Shown: positions 19,604-27,028 of the stretch, piece after piece
Numbering within the stretch: position 1 is the stretch's first letter
Layout of the letters: every line of letters begins with the position of its first letter
NCBI GenBank assembly: GCA_947478365.1
Contig: CANJWG010000007.1
Span: forward strand, 1-35,912
DNA from: Flavobacteriaceae bacterium
Lineage (GTDB): Bacteria; Bacteroidota; Bacteroidia; Flavobacteriales; Flavobacteriaceae
Direction of reading: 5' to 3'
Length of the DNA stretch: 35,912 bases
Notes under the pieces: model-generated
The model's database searches: none
Told to the model about the DNA's origin: nothing
What the model saw: only the letters and a program-made list of their open reading frames with translations
Program-made: the position numbers and the translations under genes

Positions 19604-19744
19604 TTATTCTTTGTTTTCATTGATTTTTTTTAGAAATGCTTTAAGTTGTTCAGCTCGAGCAGTTTTTTTAGCTTTATCTTTGGCTTGCGTTTTGTGAAGC
19701 TTATCGTTATGTGCTTAAATATTTTTTGCATTGTTTCTTCCCAT
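19604..19744 (-). pseudogene. Small Lys/Ala-rich ORF (46 codons) with one in-frame TAA
   Basis: Minus-strand reading: MGRNNAKNI*AHNDKLHKTQAKDKAKKTARAEQLKAFLKKINENKE*; internal TAA at 19715-19717. Coding status uncertain. Confidence 0.4.
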
Positions 19745-19816
19745 TCGTTAAAAATACAAATTTTTGTTTTAAATAAACTTTGGCATAGTTAATGGGTAGT
19801 GCTTGAAATACCATAA

Positions 19817-19838
19817 ACCTGCCTGTCGGCAGACAGGT
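19817..19838. repeat. REP-like imperfect palindrome ACCTGCCTGTCGGCAGACAGGT
   Basis: CCTGTC-GGCA-GACAGG stem-loop, alternative CTGCC/GGCAG pairing; GC-rich island in AT-rich DNA just upstream of the lipoprotein gene. Confidence 0.75.
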
Positions 19839-19856
19839 CATTTAAAAATATATATC

Positions 19857-20357
19857 ATGAAAAAAATTACTCTAATTGTAGCTTTTATTGGGATGATAAC
19901 GTTACAAAGCTGCAGCAACAACGATAATAACATTGATAACGATACTATCAGTGAAGTATTTGAATATACTAACGTTAATTTCTTGCCTAATGATTATCGT
20001 GTTGTATTGATATATCCACATTCAATTCTTAGTTCCGATATGGTTTTGGTCTATCGATTGTCGGGTTCTTTTCAAGGAGAAGATATTTGGAAGCTATTAC
20101 CGGAAACGTACTATTTTGATGATGGAACTTTAGACCTACGTTACGATTTTGATTTCACACGTTTTGATGCTGAATTGCATTTAGAAGGATTTGATTTAGC
20201 CGGAGTAACCAATGTATATAAATTAAATCAAATATTTAGAGTAGTAATTTTACCAGGTTATTTTGGTAAAAACAGTAAAATAAATTTTAATGATTATAAA
20301 GCGGTGGTAAAAGTGCTTAATATTAATGAAAGTAAAATAATCAAAGTGCAACAATAA
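19857..20357 (+). CDS. Hypothetical lipoprotein
   Basis: MKKITLIVAFIGMITLQSCSNND: signal peptide with lipobox. Start moved from 19803 because the extension translates the REP-like palindrome. Confidence 0.8.
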   Translation: MKKITLIVAFIGMITLQSCSNNDNNIDNDTISEVFEYTNVNFLPNDYRVVLIYPHSILSSDMVLVYRLSGSFQGEDIWKLLPETYYFDDGTLDLRYDFDFTRFDAELHLEGFDLAGVTNVYKLNQIFRVVILPGYFGKNSKINFNDYKAVVKVLNINESKIIKVQQ

Positions 20358-20377
20358 ATTTTAGTACTATTTTAAAT

Positions 20378-20408
20378 AAAAAACCATCTCAAATAGAGAT
20401 GGTTTTTT
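20378..20408. terminator. Bidirectional intrinsic terminator between convergent genes
   Basis: AAAAAACCATCTC - AAATA - GAGATGGTTTTTT: perfect 13-bp stem, A-tract and T-tract on either side. Confidence 0.92.
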
Positions 20409-20426
20409 ACTTTTATATGATGTAAA

Positions 20427-21686
20427 TTAAGACACGTCAACCGTATTAGCTTCCGCAATTTTTTTATATGTCCCATTTAAAAGTTTCTCTCTGATGGAAT
20501 CAAATGCGGTAAGTGTTTCGTCTATATCTACTAATGTGTGCGAAGCAGTTGGAATCATTCTCAACAAGATTATCCCTTTAGGAATAACCGGATAAACAAC
20601 TATCGACAAAAAGATACCATAGTTTTCACGAAGGTCATTTACCATAACCATTGCTTCTGGAATAGAACCCTCTAAATAAACCGGAGTTACACAGGTGTTG
20701 GTATCTCCAATATTGAATCCTTTCGCTTTTAATCCGCTTTGTAATGCATTTACGTTTACCCAAAGTTTGTCTTTCAATCCAGGATTATCACGTAACAATT
20801 GTAACCTTTTTAACGCACCAACTGTTTGAATCATTGGTAATGCTTTGGCAAACATTTGTGAACGCAAATTGTATTTTAAATAATCGATAATAGCTGCATC
20901 GGCCGCAAGGAAAGCTCCAATGCTCGCCATAGATTTGGCAAATGTTGAAAAGTAAACATCAATTCCTTCTTGACAACCTTGCTCTTCTCCGGCTCCTGCA
21001 CCGGTTTTTCCTAAAGTTCCAAAACCATGAGCATCATCAACTAAAAGTCGGAAATTGTATTTCTTTTTCATTTCCACAATTTCTTTCAACTTGCCTTGTT
21101 GACCTCGCATACCGAAAACACCTTCAGTAATAAAAAGAATTCCACCGCCAGTTTCAGTAGCCATTTTAGTAGCACGTTGAAGGTTTTTCTCCATGCTTTC
21201 AATATCGTTATGACGATACGTAAATCTTTTTCCCATATGTAGCCGTACCCCATCAATAATACATGCGTGAGCATCAACATCGTAAACTATAATATCATTT
21301 TTGGTAACTAATGCATCAATAGCAGACATTATTCCTTGGTAACCAAAGTTTAATAAGTATGCCGATTCTTTTTGAACAAAAGCCGCTAACTCGTTTTCTA
21401 ATTGTTCGTGAGCATCAGTGTGACCAGACATCATTCTAGCACCCATTGGATAAGCAGCGCCATATTTAATTGCAGCATCTGTATCAGCTTGACGAACTTC
21501 AGGATGATTGGCAAGACCTAAATAGTCATTCAAACTCCAGTTCAAAATGTCTTTGCCGTGGAATTTCATTCTTGGACCAAGTTCTCCTTCTAGTTTTGGG
21601 AAAACATAATATCCTTCTGCTTGAGAAGCCCATTTTCCTAGTGGACCTTTATTATTTTGTATTCTTTCGAATAAATCTTTTACCAT
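20427..21686 (-). CDS. PLP-dependent alpha-oxoamine synthase family (KBL/AONS/serine palmitoyltransferase-like)
   Basis: LNWSLNDYLGLANHPEVR, GARMMSGHTDAHEQLENELAAF, DAHACIIDGVRL, LLVDDAHGFGTLGKTGAG, STFAKSMASIGAF. Start at MVKDLFERIQ (21686); extension to 21854 overlaps the divergent gene. Confidence 0.88.
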   Translation of the reverse strand: MVKDLFERIQNNKGPLGKWASQAEGYYVFPKLEGELGPRMKFHGKDILNWSLNDYLGLANHPEVRQADTDAAIKYGAAYPMGARMMSGHTDAHEQLENELAAFVQKESAYLLNFGYQGIMSAIDALVTKNDIIVYDVDAHACIIDGVRLHMGKRFTYRHNDIESMEKNLQRATKMATETGGGILFITEGVFGMRGQQGKLKEIVEMKKKYNFRLLVDDAHGFGTLGKTGAGAGEEQGCQEGIDVYFSTFAKSMASIGAFLAADAAIIDYLKYNLRSQMFAKALPMIQTVGALKRLQLLRDNPGLKDKLWVNVNALQSGLKAKGFNIGDTNTCVTPVYLEGSIPEAMVMVNDLRENYGIFLSIVVYPVIPKGIILLRMIPTASHTLVDIDETLTAFDSIREKLLNGTYKKIAEANTVDVS

Positions 21687-21710
21687 AATCAGTTTGAGTT
21701 TTAGTCGGTG

Positions 21711-21718
21711 CAAAAGTA
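21711..21718 (-). promoter_or_regulatory. -7 like element TACTTTTG for the PLP enzyme gene
   Basis: CAAAAGTA on plus reads TACTTTTG on minus, about 25 nt before the start at 21686. Confidence 0.4.
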
Positions 21719-21776
21719 ATAATTTATTATTGAAATTTATACTTAAGAAATTATGTTTTGTAAGCTTTTCTAAGAT

Positions 21777-21784
21777 TATATTTG
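21777..21784 (+). promoter_or_regulatory. -7 like element TATATTTG for the XTPase gene
   Basis: TAnnTTTG 20 nt before ATG 21804; upstream TTTG at 21757-21760 with 16-nt spacing. Confidence 0.4.
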
Positions 21785-21803
21785 TAAATCGAAATTCTGA
21801 ATC

Positions 21804-22373
21804 ATGCAACTTGTCTTCGCTTCCAACAATCAAAATAAAATCAAAGAGATTCAATTATTGATGCCAAATTCTATTCAGATTCTAAGTTTGGAAGATATTG
21901 GTTGTTTTCAAGAAATTCCAGAAACATCTGATACTATTGAGGGGAATGCTATTCTCAAAGCTAATTATGTAACAGATAAATTTGGGTTTAATTGTTTTGC
22001 AGATGATACAGGTTTGGAAGTCGAAGTATTAAATGGTGAACCAGGAGTTTATTCTGCCCGATATGCTGGCGAACAAAAAGATGCTAAAGATAATATGGAT
22101 AAATTATTGGCAAACTTAAAACATTCAACTAATAGAAATGCACAATTCAAAACTGTAATTGCTTTAAATTTAAACGGCAAACAATCTTTATTTACTGGTA
22201 TTATCACTGGGCAAATAATAGATAAAAAAGTAGGGACTAATGGCTTTGGTTACGATCCAATTTTTGTTGCTGATGGATATAATAAAACGTTTGCAGAATT
22301 GACAATTGAAGAAAAATCCAAAATTAGTCACCGTGGTTTAGCCGTTCAACAATTAGTTGCTTTTTTGAAATAA
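21804..22373 (+). CDS. rdgB: Non-canonical purine NTP diphosphatase (RdgB/HAM1 family)
   Basis: LVFASNNQNKIKEIQ, FADDTGLEVEVLNGEPGVYSARYAG, GTNGFGYDPIFV, KSKISHRGLA. Confidence 0.95.
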   Translation: MQLVFASNNQNKIKEIQLLMPNSIQILSLEDIGCFQEIPETSDTIEGNAILKANYVTDKFGFNCFADDTGLEVEVLNGEPGVYSARYAGEQKDAKDNMDKLLANLKHSTNRNAQFKTVIALNLNGKQSLFTGIITGQIIDKKVGTNGFGYDPIFVADGYNKTFAELTIEEKSKISHRGLAVQQLVAFLK

Positions 22374-22487
22374 TTATTCATCTATTTTCTTCTCAATCAC
22401 TCTTTCATATTTTTTATTGTTTTGTTGTAAAACACAACTGTCTAATTATCAATAAATAGCAAATTAGTTAATATGGTATTTAAAGAG

Positions 22488-22495
22488 TATCTTTG
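22488..22495 (+). promoter_or_regulatory. -7 like element TATCTTTG for the DEAD-box helicase gene
   Basis: TAnnTTTG 21 nt before the ATG at 22516. Confidence 0.45.
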
Positions 22496-22515
22496 CACCA
22501 AATTTTAAATAAAAC

Positions 22516-24459
22516 ATGAATAAATTTGAACAATTAGGTCTGAATGAGTCGTTACTGCTGGCGATCAAAGATCTAGGATTTGAGAATCCGTCAGAAGTGC
22601 AAGAAAAAGCCATTCCAGTCTTATTGGAACAAAACACAGACTTAGTCGCTTTAGCACAAACAGGTACAGGGAAAACGGCAGCATTTGGTTTTCCGCTAAT
22701 ACAAAAAATTGATGCTGAAGACAGAAGTACTCAAGCGTTAATTTTATCACCAACGCGTGAACTTTGCTTACAAATCACCAACGAGATTAAACAATACTCA
22801 AAATATGTAAAAGGTTTGCATACAGTGGCAGTTTATGGTGGTGCCAGCATTACAGAACAAGCCAGAGAGATTAAACGAGGAGCACAAGTAATTGTAGCAA
22901 CTCCGGGTAGAATGCAGGACATGATTAACCGTGGCTTGGTAAACATTAAAAATATCAATTTCTGTATTCTTGACGAAGCAGACGAGATGTTAAACATGGG
23001 ATTTTATGATGATATCGTTTCGATTTTATCAGACACTCCAGATGAAAAAAATACTTGGTTATTCTCAGCAACTATGCCTGCAGAGGTAGCGAGAATTGCT
23101 AAAAAATTTATGCATGATCCTGCTGAAATTACAGTAGGTCACAAAAATTCTGGATCGGCTACTGTTTCACACGAATTTTACTGTGTAAATGCACGTGACC
23201 GTTATGAAGCGTTGAAAAGATTAGCTGATGCTAATCCGGATATATTTTCGGTAGTTTTTTGTAGAACAAAACGTGATACACAAGCGGTTGCCGAGAAGTT
23301 AATTGAAGATGGGTATAATGCTGCTGCATTGCACGGAGATTTGTCTCAAGCACAACGCGATGGTGTAATGAAATCGTTTAGAGGAAGACAAATTCAAATG
23401 CTAGTAGCTACTGATGTTGCAGCGCGTGGAATTGATGTTGATAATATTACACACGTAGTGAATTATCAATTACCTGACGAAATTGAAACCTACAATCACC
23501 GTTCTGGTCGAACCGGTCGTGCAGGAAAATTAGGGACTTCTATTGTAATCATCACAAAAAGTGAATTGCGTAAAATTTCGTCAATCGAAAGAATCATTCA
23601 ACAGAAATTTGTTGAGAAAACCATTCCAAGTGGAATTGAAATTTGCGAAATCCAATTATTACACTTAGCCAATAAAATCAAGGATACTGAAGTTGACCAT
23701 GAAATAGACAACTATCTTCCAGCTATTAACGAAGTACTCGATGGTCTGTCTAAAGAAGAATTGATTAAGAAAATGGTATCGGTTGAATTCAACAGATTCA
23801 TTGCTTACTATAAAAAGAAACGCGATTTATCGGGTGAAAAAGGAGAAAGAAGCGAACGCAGTTCAGAGCCGAGAGAAATAAGAGCAGGAGATCCAGTTCG
23901 TTATTTTGTAAATATTGGTTCAAGAGACGATTTCGATTGGATGCAATTGAAAGATTTCCTTAAAGAAACATTGGATTTAGGTCGTGATGATGTGTTTAAA
24001 GTTGATGTGAAAGAAGGTTTTTCGTTCTTTAACACTGATGGTGAACATACGGATAAAGTGATGTCTGTCCTTAACGGATTTGACCTTAACGGAAGACGTA
24101 TTAATGTGGAAATCTCTAAGAACGACGGAGGAAGCAGAGAAAGACGTGACCATAATGGAAGAAGTGGTGGTGAACGAAGAAGCTCAGGTGGGTTTGGAGG
24201 AAGAAGTTCAGGTGGTGGTGGAAGTTTCGGGCCAAGAAAAGAAGGCGGATTCAGAAGTGATAGAAATGCTGCTCCAAGAACAGAACGTTCAGACAGACCT
24301 AGAAGAGAAGGAGGATATAGTCGAGATGCAGCTCCAAAAAGAGAACCAGGTTCATTTCAAAGAGAAGAACGTGCTCCAAGACGTTCTGAAGGTAATACCG
24401 AAAGACCAGCAGGACGTTCATTCGAAGCCGCTAAAAGTAGAAGGCCGAGGAAGCAGTAG
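22516..24459 (+). CDS. DEAD-box RNA helicase with DbpA-like RNA-binding domain and Arg/Gly-rich tail
   Basis: AQTGTGKTAAF, PTRELCLQ, LDEADEMLNMGF, FSATMP, ATDVAARGID, HRSGRTGRAG; C-terminal RGG-like low-complexity tail. Confidence 0.95.
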   Translation: MNKFEQLGLNESLLLAIKDLGFENPSEVQEKAIPVLLEQNTDLVALAQTGTGKTAAFGFPLIQKIDAEDRSTQALILSPTRELCLQITNEIKQYSKYVKGLHTVAVYGGASITEQAREIKRGAQVIVATPGRMQDMINRGLVNIKNINFCILDEADEMLNMGFYDDIVSILSDTPDEKNTWLFSATMPAEVARIAKKFMHDPAEITVGHKNSGSATVSHEFYCVNARDRYEALKRLADANPDIFSVVFCRTKRDTQAVAEKLIEDGYNAAALHGDLSQAQRDGVMKSFRGRQIQMLVATDVAARGIDVDNITHVVNYQLPDEIETYNHRSGRTGRAGKLGTSIVIITKSELRKISSIERIIQQKFVEKTIPSGIEICEIQLLHLANKIKDTEVDHEIDNYLPAINEVLDGLSKEELIKKMVSVEFNRFIAYYKKKRDLSGEKGERSERSSEPREIRAGDPVRYFVNIGSRDDFDWMQLKDFLKETLDLGRDDVFKVDVKEGFSFFNTDGEHTDKVMSVLNGFDLNGRRINVEISKNDGGSRERRDHNGRSGGERRSSGGFGGRSSGGGGSFGPRKEGGFRSDRNAAPRTERSDRPRREGGYSRDAAPKREPGSFQREERAPRRSEGNTERPAGRSFEAAKSRRPRKQ

Positions 24460-24460
24460 G

Positions 24461-24495
24461 CAGTTTCAGTTTTCAGTTTGTATATCCTGAAAAAG
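24461..24495. repeat. Short-word tract CAGTTT-CAGTTTT-CAGTTTG followed by inverted word CTGAAAAAG
   Basis: Tandem 6/7-mers at 24461-24480 and TTTTCAG ... CTGAAAA inverted pair, right after the helicase stop codon. Confidence 0.5.
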
Positions 24496-24505
24496 AAATT
24501 ATCAT

Positions 24506-24545
24506 AACTCCGTTTTTACTCAATCATTGATGTAAAAACGGAGTT
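24506..24545. terminator. Intrinsic terminator after the helicase gene
   Basis: AACTCCGTTTTTAC / GTAAAAACGGAGTT perfect 14-bp stem, 12-nt loop, followed by TTTTT. Confidence 0.9.
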
Positions 24546-24646
24546 TTTTAGGCGGATACTTTATTTTGTTAATTTTGTTCTAATTCTGATGCCAAACTTT
24601 ATAATATCTTAAAAGAGTTTCATACTTTTAACCATCAAAAATTGAT

Positions 24647-25414
24647 ATGAGATATTTTACAATTTTACTTTTAATTATATTTTCTCTAAGTGCAGTCGCG
24701 CAAGTTAATCAGATATCGCAAAAAGTAACAGGAACAATCATTAATGACAATACTTTGAAAGCTATTTCTAATGTAAATGTTATTAACGTCAACAAAGTAA
24801 AAGGTGTTACTACTGATATAAAAGGATATTTTGAATTGGATGTAAGTGTCAATGATACGCTACACATTGCTTCTTTAGGTTATCAATCCTTGCGCGTAAG
24901 AGTAACCAATGACTGGCTGAAAAATGGAATTGCTAAATTAATGCTCACAGAAAAAGCCATAGCTTTAGAAGAGGTTATTGTTAGGAAATATGACTTAACG
25001 GGTTATCTTGAAATAGATTCAAAACTTATTCCCGACAAAGAAAATTACCGTTATAGTATTTCAGGTTTACCACAAGGTTATGAATCAGGTGATACTTCGC
25101 CAGGTGCTTTCACTAGAGTCTTAGGTTCTATATTCAATCCGGCAGACATGCTCTATAATTTCTTTGGGAAGAAGACAAACGAGCTAAAAAAACTCAAACA
25201 GATGAAAAAAGATGATACGGTTAGAAATCTTTTAGAATCTAAATTTGACAGAGAAACTTTGGGTGTTCTTCTAGGTATTGATAAAAAAGAAATTTCCGAA
25301 ATTCTTTCACGCTGCAGTTACTCTGAAGAGTTTGTCAAAACCGCAAACGATTTGCAAATAATGGATGCCATCAGCGAATGCTATGAGCAATATAAGGTGT
25401 TGAAGAAGAAATAG
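24647..25414 (+). CDS. Carboxypeptidase-regulatory-like (CarboxypepD_reg) domain protein
   Basis: Signal peptide; VTGTIINDNTLKAISNVNVINVNKVKGVTTDIKGYFELDVSVNDTLHIASLGYQSLRVRV: TonB-associated beta-sandwich pattern. Confidence 0.82.
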   Translation: MRYFTILLLIIFSLSAVAQVNQISQKVTGTIINDNTLKAISNVNVINVNKVKGVTTDIKGYFELDVSVNDTLHIASLGYQSLRVRVTNDWLKNGIAKLMLTEKAIALEEVIVRKYDLTGYLEIDSKLIPDKENYRYSISGLPQGYESGDTSPGAFTRVLGSIFNPADMLYNFFGKKTNELKKLKQMKKDDTVRNLLESKFDRETLGVLLGIDKKEISEILSRCSYSEEFVKTANDLQIMDAISECYEQYKVLKKK

Positions 25415-25416
25415 GG

Positions 25417-25477
25417 TTATGTTATCTGTTTTCAGTTCTCTGTTCTTTATGATTACAACCGATAACTGACAACTACT
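25417..25477. repeat. Inverted pair of short-word tracts (GTTATCTGTTTTCAGTTCTCTGTTC ... AACCGATAACTGACAACTAC)
   Basis: GTTATC/GATAAC and TCAGTT/AACTGA inverted words, starting just after a CDS stop and reaching the end of the convergent trmH. Confidence 0.5.
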
Positions 25478-26126
25478 TAGAATAATACCTAGCCTCAATC
25501 CGCTTAATATCTTTAATTGTATTCTTCGCCCAAAGCAATCTCTTTTCCAGTAACTCTTCTTCGGTAAGTTGCCACTTTACATTTGATTGGCGTAGGCGAG
25601 TGGTTATGTCTTGAATTATAATTGCAGCGGAAACAGAAATATTTAAACTTTCAGTAAAACCTACCATCGGTATTTTTAAATAACCATCAGCTTTAGACAT
25701 TACTTCTTCCGAAAGCCCTTCTTTTTCGGTGCCAAAGAATAAGGCGCTCTTTTTGGTTACATTAAATTCATGTAGCAAACACGAATCATTATGTGGTGTG
25801 GTGGCAATGATTTGATAACCTTTATTCTTTAGTGTTTGGATGCAATTGGAAATATTTTCAAACTTATTGATATCGACCCATTTCTGTGCACCCATAGCAA
25901 TTTCTTTATCGATATTTTTTCCAAATCGTTGCTCTACAATATTAATTTCTTGAATCCCAAAAACTTCGCAACTCCGCATCACCGCACTCGTATTATGAAA
26001 CTGAAAGACATCTTCTACAGCAATGGTAAAATGATTGGTTCTATTGGCTAATACGGTTTCAAAACGCTCTTTGCGGTTGTCGGTTAAAAATCCTTCGAGG
26101 TATTCTAGGTAATCTTGGTCAATCAT
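25473..26126 (-). CDS. trmH: TrmH-type tRNA/rRNA 2'-O-methyltransferase (SpoU family)
   Basis: RKERFETVLANRTNHFTIAVEDVFQFHNTSAVMRSCEVFGI, FFGTEKEGLSEEV, IPMVGFTESLNISVSAAI. Start set at MIDQDYLEY. Confidence 0.92.
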   Translation of the reverse strand: MIDQDYLEYLEGFLTDNRKERFETVLANRTNHFTIAVEDVFQFHNTSAVMRSCEVFGIQEINIVEQRFGKNIDKEIAMGAQKWVDINKFENISNCIQTLKNKGYQIIATTPHNDSCLLHEFNVTKKSALFFGTEKEGLSEEVMSKADGYLKIPMVGFTESLNISVSAAIIIQDITTRLRQSNVKWQLTEEELLEKRLLWAKNTIKDIKRIEARYYSK

Positions 26127-26140
26127 AAGAATGCTTTTGG

Positions 26141-26148
26141 CAAAAATA
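26141..26148 (-). promoter_or_regulatory. -7 like element TATTTTTG for trmH
   Basis: CAAAAATA on plus reads TATTTTTG on minus, 14 nt before the trmH start; TTTG (CAAA at 26172-26175) 23 nt further upstream. Confidence 0.35.
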
Positions 26149-26183
26149 GTAAAAATGCGTAGCTTTAAGTCCAAATTAAAAAA

Positions 26184-26870
26184 ATGAAAAAACTAGTTGC
26201 ATTAACCGGAGCAGGAATTTCTGCCGAAAGCGGTATCAAAACTTTTCGTGATGCCGATGGGCTTTGGGAAGGGTATGATGTTATGGATGTAGCTTCTCCT
26301 GAAGGTTGGCATAGAAACAAAGCATTGGTCCTAGATTTTTACAATCAACGTCGCCGTCAATTGCTAGAAGTAAAACCAAATTATGGTCATATAGTTTTAG
26401 CGGAACTTGAGAATGATTTTGACGTTCACATAATTACTCAAAATGTAGATAACCTTCACGAGATAGCAGGAAGCACTAAAGTTCTGCATTTGCATGGCGA
26501 GTTGTTAAAAGTACGAAGTACTAAAAACGAAGATTATATTATAGACTGGCAAAATGATTTAGTACTTGGTGATGTTGATTCTAAGGGAAATCAATTGCGC
26601 CCACATATTGTTTGGTTTGGTGAAATGGTTCCCGCTTTAGATGAAGCAATAACTATCACAGAACAAGCAGACTATGTAGTTGTTATTGGTACATCGCTTC
26701 AAGTATATCCTGCAGCAAGTTTAATACATTATGCGAATCCTAATGTTCCTGTTTTCTATATAGATCCAAGACCGTCAAGCATCAATAATTTGCATAACCC
26801 ATTAGAAGTTATTCCCATGAATGCCACAGAAGGCGTACCGATATTAAGAGAAAAGCTGTTAAGAAGATAA
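26184..26870 (+). CDS. cobB: Sir2-family NAD-dependent protein deacylase (CobB/SIRT5-like, no cysteines)
   Basis: LTGAGISAESGIKTFRDADGLW, TQNVDNLHEIAGS, HLHGEL, RPHIVWFGE, VIGTSLQVYPAA; Y-x-x-R (YNQRR) acyl-pocket motif. Confidence 0.93.
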   Translation: MKKLVALTGAGISAESGIKTFRDADGLWEGYDVMDVASPEGWHRNKALVLDFYNQRRRQLLEVKPNYGHIVLAELENDFDVHIITQNVDNLHEIAGSTKVLHLHGELLKVRSTKNEDYIIDWQNDLVLGDVDSKGNQLRPHIVWFGEMVPALDEAITITEQADYVVVIGTSLQVYPAASLIHYANPNVPVFYIDPRPSSINNLHNPLEVIPMNATEGVPILREKLLRR

Positions 26871-26873
26871 TAG

Positions 26874-26960
26874 CGAATAGACAAAAAGAACAGAAAAATT
26901 CAATCCTATCTTCGTCTTTTATCTATAATCTATTTTCTATTCTCTTTACTCTATTTTCTA
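26874..26960. repeat. Inverted short-word tract; second copy of the family at 264-376
   Basis: GAATAGAC ... GTCTTTTATCTATAATCTATTTTCTATTCTCTTTACTCTATTTTCTA; shares TCTATAATCTATT with 352-364; starts just after the cobB stop. Confidence 0.6.
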
Positions 26961-26972
26961 AATAGGATTACC

Positions 26973-26980
26973 TAAATTTG
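26973..26980 (+). promoter_or_regulatory. -7 like element TAAATTTG upstream of purB
   Basis: TAnnTTTG 48 nt before the purB ATG, directly downstream of the pyrimidine-rich tract. Confidence 0.4.
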
Positions 26981-27028
26981 CAGCTTACAAAAGATTCTGA
27001 AATAAATTTAGAATAAACAACACAATTC

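Noticed and set aside
19803-19856. N-terminal extension KPACRQTGHLK of the lipoprotein ORF
   Set aside because: It is the translation of the REP-like palindrome; the signal peptide starts at 19857.
22420-22440. GTTGT-AAAAC-ACAAC mini-hairpin before the helicase gene as an RNA thermometer or cold-shock element
   Set aside because: Only a 5-bp stem in AT-rich DNA, upstream of the putative promoter; not supportable.
24080-24490. 136-aa overlapping ORF in an alternative frame of the helicase tail
   Set aside because: It is the shifted frame of the Arg/Gly-rich low-complexity region; E/V-rich composition with no independent coding support.
26184-26870. Sir2 gene as part of an anti-phage defence system
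   Set aside because: It is a stand-alone CobB/SIRT5-like deacylase between trmH and purB, with no SLOG, TIR, Argonaute or helicase partner nearby.
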